From a virus, in IMG/VR virus record IMGVR_UViG_3300043436_000972, positions 1-46,965 of that record: a stretch of 46,965 bases of DNA; one strand, 5' to 3'. Shown here in pieces: positions 11,468-20,424 of the stretch. A model generated the notes under the pieces. The model was not told where the DNA came from, did no database searches, and worked only from the letters and a program-made list of their open reading frames with translations. The first letter of the stretch is position 1, and each line of letters begins with the position of its first letter. The position numbers and the translations under genes are program-made.

Positions 11468-12089
11468 CGACAACGAGGCAACAAGTGCGACGCCAGCACC
11501 AACCTACGCAATGCTTGAACATCTGATTAACGGCGAGTTTCATCCAGACGTGGTCGACGCCACGGCGGCGGTTCTGTCTTTTGAAAAAGCGGACCCCACA
11601 ACCACGATTGACGCCAAAGTCAAAACCTCTGACTGGCTCAAAGCGCTTGAGCTAGAAGACGAAGAGATCGAAACCAAAGCCGATCAGGAAGCCGCCCGTA
11701 AATCTTTTGCAAGTCTAGTCACAGGCCAGCCTGTTGGAAATACACAACAAGCACTAACTAATTTAAAAACCCCTGCCGCAGTCCAGCATTTGGTTGGAAT
11801 GCTCACAGCCTACGACTGGGCGTTTGTGGAGCAGGCCAAGGAGCTTCGCGGCTTTGCCGTAGCCAAGATTCTTGAAGAAGTAAAACACCCAGACGCACGC
11901 ATCCGCCTCAAAGCGCTAGACATGCTTGGCAAGGTGACGGAAGTTGCGCTGTTTACTGAGCGGGTTGAAGTCAAGAAGACCGAGATGTCTGACGTAGAGC
12001 TTGAAGCTCGGATCAAAGACAAGCTCAACAGGTTCATGGGTGTGATCGACGTGGTTGATGTGACGGAAGAAAAGACCGATGAAGCCTGA
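11457..12089 (+). CDS. Putative terminase small subunit
   Basis: A 210-residue protein (from the GTG at 11457) immediately upstream of the large terminase and overlapping it by 11 bp, the usual position of the small subunit. The sequence is acidic and helical (YAMLEHLINGEFHPDVVDATA; LKTPAAVQHLVGML; HPDARIRLKALDMLGKV), consistent with an oligomeric DNA-recognition subunit. The start is uncertain: the open frame begins at a TTG at 11436, GTG 11457 overlaps the minigene, and ATG 11511 has no ribosome binding site. The strongest initiation site belongs to the 11423 minigene in another frame. Identity rests mainly on position. Confidence 0.72.
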   Translation: MYTNDNEATSATPAPTYAMLEHLINGEFHPDVVDATAAVLSFEKADPTTTIDAKVKTSDWLKALELEDEEIETKADQEAARKSFASLVTGQPVGNTQQALTNLKTPAAVQHLVGMLTAYDWAFVEQAKELRGFAVAKILEEVKHPDARIRLKALDMLGKVTEVALFTERVEVKKTEMSDVELEARIKDKLNRFMGVIDVVDVTEEKTDEA

Positions 12090-13620
12090 AAACTTCACAA
12101 CCTTGAGCAAGCTTGAGCTAGAAGCCATGGCCAAGGCACTGCCGCACATGTCGCTGGCAGAAAAGATGGAGCTTTTCCAAGATTTGGAGATGCGTGAACA
12201 ACGCGCCAGCTTGCAAGCGGCCAAAACAAACATGCTAGGGTTCGCCCAGAGCGTCTATCCGGGCTTTAAGATCGGGCCGCACCACAGGAAGCTGGCCAAA
12301 ATCTTCACAGATGTGGTCGAGGGCAAGAAAAAGCGCGTGATTATCAACATCGCGCCACGTATGGGTAAGTCTGAGTTCAGCTCATACCTGTTCCCTGCGT
12401 ACTTTCTAGGTAAATACCCTAATAAGAAGATCATCATGGGCACGCACACTGCGGGCCTGTCTGAAGATTTCGGTCGGCGCGTACGTAACTTGATTGACTC
12501 GGAGGAGTATCGTGAAGTTTTCCCTCAAACAATGGTCGCAGACGATCAGAAAGCTGCCGGTAAGTGGTCGACTTCTGCTGGTGGGCAGTATTATGCTGCT
12601 GGTGTTGGTGGCGCACTGGCTGGCCGTGGGGCTGATCTTTTCGTCATTGATGACCCTCATTCAGAACAAGATGTAAAGTCCAACAGTCGGCTGGCTTTTG
12701 ACACGGCTTGGTCTTGGTTCCAGACTGGCCCCTTGCAACGTCTGATGCCCGGTGGTGCGATCATTGTGATTATGACCAGATGGTCCTTGCTTGACCTGAC
12801 TGGGCGCTTGATTGACTACCAAGCCAAGAATCCAGAGGCTGTGCCATGGGAAATCGTGGAGCTGCCAGCTATTCTGAATGAAGACACGGAGAACGAGAAG
12901 TCTCTGTGGCCAGAGCAGTGGCCACTGGCGTCCTTAAAGTCCACCAAGGCGTCGCTTGACCCGAGGTATTGGAACGCGCAGTACATGCAGCAGCCCACAA
13001 GCGAGAACAGCGCCATCATTGGCCGCAAGCTCTGGAGAATCTGGGAGAGTGACGAGCCGCCAACGTGCGAATACATCATCCAGTCGTGGGACACGGCGTT
13101 TGAGACCAAGAACAACTCTGACTATTCGGCATGCACAACGTGGGGCATCTTCTACAACGAGGAAGAGAACGACACGCCCCAGCTCATATTGCTCGACGCG
13201 TTCAAGGACAGGATGGCGTTCCCTGAACTTAAGACCATTGCGCTCAAGCACTACAAAGAGTGGGACCCCGACGCGTTTATCGTGGAGAAGAAGGCCGCTG
13301 GCGCTCCGCTGATTCAGGAACTCAGGGCGCTGGGCATACCGGTGCAGGAGTTCAGCCCAAGCCGCGGCAACGACAAGATGGTGCGTGTCAACGCAGTTGC
13401 GGATTTATTCAGCAGTGGTAAAGTCTGGGCACCAGACACACGCTGGGCACGGGAAGTGATTGAAGAGATAGCGGCTTTCCCAGTTGGAGAGCACGACGAC
13501 TACGTGGACACCACAACACAGGCGCTGCTACGCTTTAGGCAAGGCGGCTTTATTACACTGGACACGGACGAGAAAGAAGATATTGAGCTTTTCCGCCGTA
13601 AGAAGTACGAATACTACTAG
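12079..13620 (+). CDS. terL: Terminase large subunit
   Basis: A 513-residue packaging ATPase-nuclease. The ATPase half shows IAPRMGKSE (Walker A, 91-99), DLFVIDD (Walker B, 186-192) and the IMTRW coupling motif (231-235). The RNase H-like nuclease half shows QSWDTAF (Asp338), VEKKAAG (Glu403) and HDDYVDT (Asp473/474), the expected three acidic positions. It pumps DNA into the prohead through the portal and cuts it at genome ends. Length and motifs are complete. It overlaps the small subunit gene and is followed by a 56-codon gene and the portal gene. Confidence 0.96.
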   Translation: MKPENFTTLSKLELEAMAKALPHMSLAEKMELFQDLEMREQRASLQAAKTNMLGFAQSVYPGFKIGPHHRKLAKIFTDVVEGKKKRVIINIAPRMGKSEFSSYLFPAYFLGKYPNKKIIMGTHTAGLSEDFGRRVRNLIDSEEYREVFPQTMVADDQKAAGKWSTSAGGQYYAAGVGGALAGRGADLFVIDDPHSEQDVKSNSRLAFDTAWSWFQTGPLQRLMPGGAIIVIMTRWSLLDLTGRLIDYQAKNPEAVPWEIVELPAILNEDTENEKSLWPEQWPLASLKSTKASLDPRYWNAQYMQQPTSENSAIIGRKLWRIWESDEPPTCEYIIQSWDTAFETKNNSDYSACTTWGIFYNEEENDTPQLILLDAFKDRMAFPELKTIALKHYKEWDPDAFIVEKKAAGAPLIQELRALGIPVQEFSPSRGNDKMVRVNAVADLFSSGKVWAPDTRWAREVIEEIAAFPVGEHDDYVDTTTQALLRFRQGGFITLDTDEKEDIELFRRKKYEYY

Positions 13621-13628
13621 GAACACAA

Positions 13629-13799
13629 ATGGACAACAAAGAACAGCAGATGCAAGAGTTTGAGGCGCTGGCAAAGCCGTTGATATCTTGGATTAACGCC
13701 AACAAAAACCCCCACACAAAAATTTTAATTGATTCTGTAAGCGCAGAAGTGCTTGACGGCTATCACGGCTTTAATACAGACAAATTTGTACAGGACTAA
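13629..13799 (+). CDS. Small conserved phage protein, 56 aa
   Basis: A 56-residue ORF, MDNKEQQMQEFEALAKPLISW at the start, then HTKILIDSVSAEVLDG. This small protein with the FEALAKPLI block is found between terminase and portal, or nearby, in many phages and prophages; its function is unknown. Gaps to neighbours are 8 and 2 bp. No strong ribosome binding site is visible, so it may depend on translational coupling. Confidence 0.72.
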   Translation: MDNKEQQMQEFEALAKPLISWINANKNPHTKILIDSVSAEVLDGYHGFNTDKFVQD

Positions 13800-13801
13800 T
13801 C

Positions 13802-16299
13802 ATGGCAACGAACATCGACAAAGCGCTCTTCCAACAGCCCGTTGGCATTGAAGAATTGGCGCAGCAAGAGTCCCCCTTGGAGATCGAGATCGTTGATCCC
13901 GAAGAAGTCACCATTGGCATGGACGGGCTGGAGATAAAGATTAAGCCAGACGAAGACGACGGAGAAGACTTCAGTGACAACTTGGCCGAGTACATGGACG
14001 ATGGCGCGATGCAGTCCCTTGCTGGGGACTTGGTCTCAGATATTGACAACGACAAGGGCTCACGCAAAGAGTGGGAGAAGACGTACGTTGATGGACTGAA
14101 GCTCTTGGGCCTGCAGATCGAGGAACGCACAGAACCTTGGCAAGGCGCTTGCGGTGTGTTCCACCCAATGATTACAGAAGCTGTTGTTCGCTTCCAAGCC
14201 GAGACAATCACAGAGACGTTCCCAGCCCAAGGGCCTGTGCGTACCAAGATCATTGGTAAAGAAACGCCTGAGATCAAAGAGAAAGCGGCCAACGTTGAAG
14301 ACGACATGAACTTCGAGTTGACTGAGAACATGACTGAGTATCGCTCTGAGCATGAGCGCATGTTGTGGTCACTGCCAGCTACGGGCTCTGCATTTAAGAA
14401 GGTGTACTTCGACCCAGCGCTTGGCCGTCAAGTCTCCATGTTCATCCCAGCAGAAGACATGTTGCTCCCATACGGCGCGACAGACCTCGACACTTGCCAC
14501 CGCATCACGCACGTCATGCGCAAGACCAAGAACGAGATCGTCAAGCTTCAGCAAGCTGGGTTTTATTTGGACATCGAGTTGCCTGATGCGCCTAAAGACC
14601 GCACGGACATTCAGAAAGCCAAGGATAAAGAGACAGGCTTTAACGACCTGAACGACGACCGCTACACCATCTATGAGTGCCACGTTGACTTGAACCTTGA
14701 CGGCTACGAAGATGTGGACGACGATGGTGAAGAGACCGGCATCATGCTGCCGTACGTTGTAACCATCATTAAGGGCACCAATGACATTCTGTCCATACGC
14801 CGCAACTGGAATGAAGATGATGAACTTCGCCTCAAGCGCCAGCACTTTGTACACTACCAATATATCCCCGGATTCGGAGCTTATGGTTTTGGACTCTTCC
14901 ATCTTATCGGTGGTTTTGCCAAGTCGGCCACAAGCCTTATGCGTCAATTGGTTGACGCAGGAACGCTATCTAATCTTCCCGGTGGACTCAAATCGCGCGG
15001 ACTTCGCATTAAAGGTGATGACACACCGATTGCCCCCGGAGAGTGGAGAGACGTCGACGTAGCCTCTGGCAACATCCGTGACAGCATCCTGCCTCTGCCG
15101 TACAAGGAGCCAAGTGTTACTCTGTATAACTTGATGCAGAACATTGTGGAGGAAGGCCGCCGCTTCGCTGCAACGGCTGACATGAAGGTCTCCGACATGA
15201 GCGCTAACGCTCCTGTGGGCACGACGCTAGCTCTGCTTGAGCGCCAGCTTAAAGTCATGACGGCTGTTCAGGCCCGTGTGCACTTTGCTCTGAAGCAAGA
15301 GTTGAAGCTGCTCAAGAACATCATCCGCGACTACACAGACCCAGACTACACGTACGATCCTGCGTACGGCACTCGCAAAGCCAAGAAGGCAGACTACGAC
15401 TTGGTTGACGTGATCCCCGTGTCTGACCCCAACGCTGCGACCATGTCTCAGCGCGTTGTTCAGTACCAAGCTGTGATTCAGATGGCGCAGATGGCTCCTG
15501 ATATCTACAACTTGCCAGAGCTACACCGCGGGATGCTCAACGTCTTGGGCATCAAGAATGCTGAGAAGCTTGTGCCGATCGAGGACGACATGAAGCCTAC
15601 CGACCCAGTGCAGGAGAACCAGAATGCGCTGACGGGCAAGCCCATGAAAGCGTTCTTGCATCAAGATCACACAGCCCACATTCAAGTGCACATGCTTGTG
15701 ATGCAAGACCCCATGATTCAGCAGTTCATTGGTCAGAACCCACAAGCGGCCAAGATCATGGGAGGCATGTCAGCGCACATTGCAGAGCACGTTGGCTACC
15801 AGATGCGCCAGAAGATCGAGCAACAACTCGGTATGCCACTACCGCCCGAAGACGAGAAGCTGCCACCAGAGATCGAGATTGCCTTGTCCGGCATGATGGC
15901 TCAGGCGGCCAATCAGGTGCTCCAGCAAAGCCAAGCACAAGCCGCTCAAATGCAGGCTCAGCAGATGGCGCAGGACCCCATCGTTCAGATGAACAGCAAG
16001 AGCTTCAGCTCAAGGCGCAAGAGCTTCAACTCAAAGAGAAGAAGATTGCCGCAGACGCTGCAATTGCCGCAGACAAGCAAGAGCTGGAAGAGCAAAAGGT
16101 CAAAGGTCATCTGGAATTGGAAGCCATGCGCGTTGGTGCTCAGATCAGAGAGAGCCAAGCCAAATCCCAGTTTGAACAAGAACGTGCCGGTGTCCAGATG
16201 GGCATCGACATCGCAAAGAGCAAATCCCAAACGGAATTGCAAGCGCGGACTGCAGCACTGCAGAACGCATCCAGAAACCAACCTAAACCAATCAAATGA
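13802..16299 (+). CDS. Portal protein, frameshifted near 15991
   Basis: A large portal (head-tail connector) protein, about 830 residues when the frame is corrected. N-terminal acidic segment, then GLQIEERTEPWQGA, FQAETITETFPAQGP and a long helical core, with a Gln/Ala-rich coiled C-terminus. The encoded frame from 13802 is intact to about codon 730. There, after VQM (ATG 15989-15991), it turns into a Ser/Arg/Lys-rich sequence. Shifting by -1 (GAA at 15991) restores EQQELQLKAQELQLKEKK and then a coiled-coil ending at 16299. The uncorrected frame runs to 16339 and overlaps the next gene by 44 bp; the corrected stop overlaps the next ATG exactly (ATGA). Confidence 0.85.
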
Positions 16300-16493
16300 T
16301 TCAAGACTTCGCACACGTATTGCGCGACCAAATACGTAGGGACATGAACAACTATGCCGATGACTTGGCTGGCGGTGCATGTCGCTCATTTGAGGAATAC
16401 CAAAAACTCTGCGGGATTATTTCGGGTCTAGCCCTTGCAGAGCGTTATGTTCTTGACCTGCTAAAGAAAGTTGAAGATGCAGACAACCACTGA
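16296..16493 (+). CDS. Small conserved protein after portal, 65 aa
   Basis: A 65-residue helical protein, MIQDFAHVLRDQIRRDM at the start, then CRSFEEYQKLCGIISGLALAERY. The start overlaps the corrected portal stop by ATGA. Similar small proteins lie after portal genes in podoviruses of this kind; the role is unknown but probably structural or assembly-related. Confidence 0.72.
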   Translation: MIQDFAHVLRDQIRRDMNNYADDLAGGACRSFEEYQKLCGIISGLALAERYVLDLLKKVEDADNH

Positions 16494-16926
16494 ATCTGGT
16501 TTGATTTTGCCCCCCGGTATTTCATTGCCGCCACATATCCAACCGATGGACGCCCCAGACGAGGATGATGACAATGAAGACAAAGCAGGCGCACTGCCGA
16601 CCCCCACAGGTTGGAAGCTGCTCTGTATCGTGCCTGAAGTCGATCAAAAGATTGCTGGTACGTCACTGGATCTCGTGAGAGATACAGCCACTATGCGCCA
16701 AGAAGAACACGCCACCACGGTGTTGTTTGTATTGCGTGTAGGCCCCGATGCGTACAAAGACAGCTCCAAGTTCCCCAACGGAGCATGGTGTAAAGAAGGC
16801 GACTTCGTGTTAGTACGTACTTACTCCGGCACAAGATTCAAAATCTTTGGCAAGGAGTTCCGTCTCATCAACGACGACCAAGTTGATGCTGTTGTGCAAG
16901 ACCCCCGCGGCTTAACCCGCGCTTAA
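16477..16926 (+). CDS. GroES-like (Cpn10-fold) protein
   Basis: A 149-residue protein starting at ATG 16477 and overlapping the previous gene by 17 bp. The order of elements resembles the co-chaperonin fold: PTGWKLLCIVPEVDQ (first strand), KIAG before a polar stretch corresponding to the mobile loop, VLRVGPDAY, then CKEGDFVLVRTYSG and FRLINDDQVDAVV (final strands). Phage GroES-like proteins replace or supplement host GroES in capsid folding, as T4 Gp31 does. Placement among head genes fits. An N-terminal acidic extension (about 40 residues) is unlike classical GroES. No GroEL partner is in the window. Confidence 0.72.
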   Translation: MQTTTESGLILPPGISLPPHIQPMDAPDEDDDNEDKAGALPTPTGWKLLCIVPEVDQKIAGTSLDLVRDTATMRQEEHATTVLFVLRVGPDAYKDSSKFPNGAWCKEGDFVLVRTYSGTRFKIFGKEFRLINDDQVDAVVQDPRGLTRA

Positions 16927-16936
16927 AAGGAACGTT

Positions 16937-17887
16937 ATGAAAGACGAATTTAAATTTCCTGACGAAGTAGAAGCGAAGAAGACCCCTGACGTCGAGTTTG
17001 AAATTGAAGGCGAAGGGGATGTTGACATCGAGATTGAAGACGACACGCCTGCCCAAGACAGAGGCCGCAAGCCTTTGGACAAGGAAGTTGTTGACCCAAC
17101 CGATGAAGAGATTGAGTCTTATTCGGACAAAGTTAAATCACGCATTAAAGAGCTGACACACGCACGCCACGACGAGCGCCGTGTCAAAGAAGCGACACAG
17201 CGTGAGAAACAAGAGCTGGAGCGTCTTGCACAGCAGTTGATTGAGGAGAACAAACGCCTCAAGAAAAACGTCTACACAGGCCAAGAAGCAATCATTGCTG
17301 GCGCCAAGTCAAAAGCGGAAAGCGAACTAGAAATGGCTCGCCGCAAGCTCAAGGAAGCACAAGAATCCTTTGACACGGATGCCATCATTGCCGCTCAAGA
17401 AGCTGTGATGGATGCCAAGATTAAAGTTGAACAGACAAAAAATTATCGTCCTACCCCTTTACAGGAAGAAAAATTTGATGTACAACCGCAACAAACCCAA
17501 TCTGAAAAGGTTGAGCCCGACGAAAAAACTCTGCGCTGGCAGGCAAAAAACCAGTGGTTCGGTGCTCAGGGGTTTGAAGAATACACCAGCTACGCACTAG
17601 GGCTGCATCAAAAGCTAGTCACAAACGGAGTGGATCCCCGCTCTGCTGAATACTTCGAGCAAATTGATGCTCGCATGAAGTCAACGTTTCCTGATCTATT
17701 TGGTCGAAGCGAAGACAAGCCAAGGTCTGGTGAGGTTCAACGGAAACCTACAACAGTGGTGGCCTCTGTGTCTCGTTCTACGAGCGCAGGAAAAATCAAG
17801 CTGACGACAACGCAAGTTGCGTTGGCGAAGAAATTAGGTTTAACCCCGCAGCAATATGCTGCACAAGTAGCGAAACTGGAGAACTGA
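16937..17887 (+). CDS. Putative scaffolding protein
   Basis: A 316-residue, highly charged protein upstream of the capsid genes. It has an acidic N-terminus (EFEIEGEGDVDIEIEDD), then a long predicted coiled-coil (about 60-170: KSRIKELTHARHDERR, QELERLAQQLIEENKRL, ESELEMARRKLKEAQES) and a more structured C-terminus with KNQWFGAQGFEEYTSYALG and LTPQQYAAQVAKLEN. This matches capsid assembly scaffold proteins, which lie between portal and major capsid genes. It is joined by a 1-bp gap to the next gene. Good confidence on role by context and coiled-coil pattern. Confidence 0.82.
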   Translation: MKDEFKFPDEVEAKKTPDVEFEIEGEGDVDIEIEDDTPAQDRGRKPLDKEVVDPTDEEIESYSDKVKSRIKELTHARHDERRVKEATQREKQELERLAQQLIEENKRLKKNVYTGQEAIIAGAKSKAESELEMARRKLKEAQESFDTDAIIAAQEAVMDAKIKVEQTKNYRPTPLQEEKFDVQPQQTQSEKVEPDEKTLRWQAKNQWFGAQGFEEYTSYALGLHQKLVTNGVDPRSAEYFEQIDARMKSTFPDLFGRSEDKPRSGEVQRKPTTVVASVSRSTSAGKIKLTTTQVALAKKLGLTPQQYAAQVAKLEN

Positions 17888-17888
17888 A

Positions 17889-18344
17889 ATGGCTGAAACT
17901 ATCGACCGCAAAAATCGTGATCTGACGACACGCGAAAAATCTGCCCGTGCTGTATACGTACCGCCGAGCAACTTGCCTGATCCAACGCCTGAACCGGGCT
18001 GGGTGTACCACTGGGTGGCTACGCACGTTCTGGGACAGTCGGAAGTGACCAACGTATCGCGCAAAATGCGTGAAGGTTGGGAGCCGGTGAAGGCAGAGGA
18101 CCATCCAGAATTGATGATGGTTGGAAATGATAAGACTGGCAACGTCGAAATCGGCGGCCTCATGCTCTGCAAGATGCCAAAAGAGAAGTTCGAAGCCCGT
18201 AAAGCTTATTACGACCAGCAAGCTCAAAACCAGATGGACTCAGTTGACAATAGCTTCATGCGACAAAATGATCCACGCATGCCGTTGTTTGCCGACCGCA
18301 AGTCGACTTCAACTCGTGGTGGATTTGGTTCTGGTTCCAAATAA
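17889..18344 (+). CDS. Conserved head-module hypothetical protein, 151 aa
   Basis: A 151-residue protein between scaffold and capsid genes. It begins MAETIDRKNRDLTTREK, with a conserved-looking middle (GWVYHWVATHVLGQ, KMREGWEPVKAEDHPEL, GLMLCKMPKEKFEARKAYY) and a low-complexity Ser/Gly end (TRGGFGSGSK). It has no membrane segment. Probably a minor head protein or assembly factor; the specific role is unknown. Confidence 0.72.
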   Translation: MAETIDRKNRDLTTREKSARAVYVPPSNLPDPTPEPGWVYHWVATHVLGQSEVTNVSRKMREGWEPVKAEDHPELMMVGNDKTGNVEIGGLMLCKMPKEKFEARKAYYDQQAQNQMDSVDNSFMRQNDPRMPLFADRKSTSTRGGFGSGSK

Positions 18345-18361
18345 ACTTTAGGAGTCCTTAA

Positions 18362-18991
18362 ATGGCATCTACACAAACCCCTTACGGCTTCCGAGCCGTG
18401 AATGAGTTGGGTGGCCTACCATACGCTGGTAGCACTCGCTCGTTCCCCCTAGACCCTGCCGGTTACGCCGTCAACATCTTTAATGGATCGTTGGTGTACG
18501 TGGCTGCGTCAGGTTACCTGCAACTCGTGACTGCGACTGGTGCTGACGCAACTACCAACTACTTCCCCACAGGAAGCGGTGGCTCTGCAACCAACACAGG
18601 TTCTATCGGCGTTTTCGTCGGTTGCTCCTATGTGAACGCACAAGGTCAAACGATCTACTCACAGTACTACCCAGCTAACGCTGTGAACGCTATTGCTTTT
18701 GTCATTGATGACGACCGCGCTGTGTTCTCCGTGCAAGCTAACAACACTGTGGCTGCATCTGCTTTGGGTCAAAACGTGTTCTTGGCTAACATCCAGAGCA
18801 CAAGCACTGGTTCTACAACCACAGGAAATAGCAACGTTGCTGTGTCGGCTTCTGCCACTGCCGCGACCGCTGCTTTCCGCATTGTTGGTTTCGTGAACAA
18901 TGCTCAGTCCCAAGTTGGCGACGCTTATACTGATTTGCTGGTGAAGTTCAACCCCGGCTACCACTCATACACCATTGCAATTGGTCTGTAA
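18362..18991 (+). CDS. Putative capsid decoration or minor head protein
   Basis: A 209-residue protein with a beta-rich, Ala/Thr/Ser/Asn-rich composition. The start is MASTQTPYGFRAVNELGG; there are SGSGGSATNTG-like loops and a repetitive STSTGSTTTGNSNV stretch. It sits directly before the major capsid gene. The composition and placement suggest a capsid surface or stabilising protein in large copy number. AGGAG precedes the ATG, giving strong initiation. The role is inferred from position. Confidence 0.65.
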   Translation: MASTQTPYGFRAVNELGGLPYAGSTRSFPLDPAGYAVNIFNGSLVYVAASGYLQLVTATGADATTNYFPTGSGGSATNTGSIGVFVGCSYVNAQGQTIYSQYYPANAVNAIAFVIDDDRAVFSVQANNTVAASALGQNVFLANIQSTSTGSTTTGNSNVAVSASATAATAAFRIVGFVNNAQSQVGDAYTDLLVKFNPGYHSYTIAIGL

Positions 18992-19004
18992 GGAGTAACT
19001 AACC

Positions 19005-19934
19005 ATGGCTATTTCACGCGCACAACTACTTAAAGAGTTGCTCCCCGGCCTGAACGCTTTGTTCGGCATGGAATACGCTCGCTACGGCGAAGAGCACAAA
19101 GAAATCTACGAAACAGAGAAATCTGAGCGTAGCTTCGAAGAAGAGACAAAGCTTGCTGGCTTTGCTTCTGCTCCCGTCAAGAATGAAGGTCAAGCCATTG
19201 CCTATGACAATGCGCAAGAAGCCTTCACTGCACGCTACAACCACGAGACAATCGCTCTGGGCTTCAGTATTACTGAAGAAGCTGTGGAAGATAACTTGTA
19301 TGACTCTTTGTCTGCACGTTACACCAAAGCTTTGGCCCGTGCCATGTCTTACACCAAGCAAGTTAAAGCCGCTTCCGTTATCAACAACGGTTTCAACGGT
19401 TCATACTTGGGCGGTGACGGCGTCACTTTGTTCGGCAACAACAGTTCTAACACTCGCGTTGGTCACCCCCTCGTTAGCGGTGGTGTGAACTTCAACAGCC
19501 CAACAACTGGCGTTGACTTGAACGAAACATCTTTGGAAAACGCCGTGATTCAAATCGCAGCGTGGGTGGACGAGCGTGGTCTGTTGATCGCCGCTAAGCC
19601 CCGTAAGATGGTTGTTCCCCCAGCACTGATGTTCGTTGCCAAGCGCTTGCTTGACACTGAGCTGCGTGTTTCTACTGCTGACAACGATATCAACGCGTTG
19701 AAGCAGATGGGTGCAATCCCTGAAGGTTACACTGTTAACCACTTCTTGACCGACAGCAACGGCTGGTACTTGTTGACCGACGTTCCTAACGGCATGAAGC
19801 ATTTCGAGCGTATCGCCTTGCAAAACAGCATGGACGGTGACTTCGATACAGGTAACGTTCGTTACAAAGCCCGTGAGCGTTATAGCTTCGGCTGGTCTGA
19901 TCCCCTCGGTATGTGGGGTTCTTCAGGTTCTTAA
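19005..19934 (+). CDS. Major capsid protein (HK97 fold)
   Basis: A 309-residue protein with the length and layout of an HK97-type capsid subunit: N-terminal helix (RAQLLKELLPGLNALFG), E-loop region, KMVVPPALMFVAKRLLDTEL, and the domain with MGAIPEGYTVNHFLTDSN and ARERYSFGWSDPLGMWG near the end. It follows a strong AAGGAG ribosome binding site and is followed by the strongest terminator in the structural block, as expected for the most abundant virion protein. Confidence 0.9.
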   Translation: MAISRAQLLKELLPGLNALFGMEYARYGEEHKEIYETEKSERSFEEETKLAGFASAPVKNEGQAIAYDNAQEAFTARYNHETIALGFSITEEAVEDNLYDSLSARYTKALARAMSYTKQVKAASVINNGFNGSYLGGDGVTLFGNNSSNTRVGHPLVSGGVNFNSPTTGVDLNETSLENAVIQIAAWVDERGLLIAAKPRKMVVPPALMFVAKRLLDTELRVSTADNDINALKQMGAIPEGYTVNHFLTDSNGWYLLTDVPNGMKHFERIALQNSMDGDFDTGNVRYKARERYSFGWSDPLGMWGSSGS

Positions 19935-19944
19935 TTGAACTTGT

Positions 19945-19975
19945 GAAAAGGGGGCTTGTGCCCCCTTTTCTTTTC
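19945..19975 (+). terminator. Strong terminator after the major capsid gene
   Basis: An 11-bp perfect stem GAAAAGGGGGC/GCCCCCTTTTC (19945-19955 with 19960-19970, loop TTGT), followed by TTTTC. It begins 10 bp past the capsid stop. It probably separates a high-level capsid transcript from downstream genes. Confidence 0.85.
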
Positions 19976-19993
19976 GTGTATATTGACTTCATT

Positions 19994-20060
19994 CCGGGCT
20001 TTCCCGGTGTTCTTACAGTCCCGGCTGACGACATGCAGATAGAACACCACAACTTGCATG
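19994..20060 (+). ncRNA. Candidate structured RNA in the leader after the capsid gene
   Basis: Between the capsid terminator and the ATG at 20073 lie a stem CCGGG/CCCGG with CTTT loop (19994-20007), a stem GGTGTTCT/AGAACACC (20006-20013 with 20041-20048) and CATGCA/TGCATG (20032-20037 with 20055-20060). The last pair crosses the second stem, giving an H-type pseudoknot. A second CCCGG (20020-20024) could compete for the first stem. This is a hand fold; no covariation is available. Confidence 0.35.
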
Positions 20061-20072
20061 TAAGGAATAATC

Positions 20073-20381
20073 ATGGCAAATACCACGTTTAACGGCCCAG
20101 TTCGCTCGCAGAACGGCTTTCAATCAATCACTACAAACAGCACTACTGGCGCTGTTACTGTTGACGCAACATTTGGTGCCGCTAGCAGTGTTGACAGCTT
20201 AACAATCGCATCTTTCGCTAAACTAACCCCCATTCTGACAACCGCTTTGCCTACCGCTGCCGCTGGCAATGCTGGCCAAGTTCGCTTGATTAGCGACAAT
20301 GGTGCAGGTAACAACGAATACTGCCTTGTAATCTCTACTGGCTCTGCTTGGGTTACCGCTATCGGCGCTGCTCTGAGCTAA
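20073..20381 (+). CDS. Putative minor structural protein, 102 aa
   Basis: A 102-residue protein, MANTTFNGPVRSQNGFQS at the start, then Ala/Thr-rich beta segments (LPTAAAGNAGQVRLISDNG; EYCLVISTGSAWVTA). The FNGPVRS-NGF opening resembles small phage structural proteins that carry a fibre-like N-terminal motif. TAAGGAAT lies upstream of the ATG. It is followed at once by a terminator. Probably a virion surface protein. Confidence 0.65.
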   Translation: MANTTFNGPVRSQNGFQSITTNSTTGAVTVDATFGAASSVDSLTIASFAKLTPILTTALPTAAAGNAGQVRLISDNGAGNNEYCLVISTGSAWVTAIGAALS

Positions 20382-20390
20382 TCAACCCGT

Positions 20391-20410
20391 GGGGCTTCGG
20401 CCCCGTTTTT
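20391..20410 (+). terminator. UUCG-loop terminator
   Basis: GGGGC-TTCG-GCCCC (20391-20404) followed by GTTTTT, a tetraloop terminator 9 bp past the previous stop. With the capsid terminator it makes the gene at 20073 a short unit of its own. Confidence 0.82.
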
Positions 20411-20424
20411 AAAGGAGCTTGATT

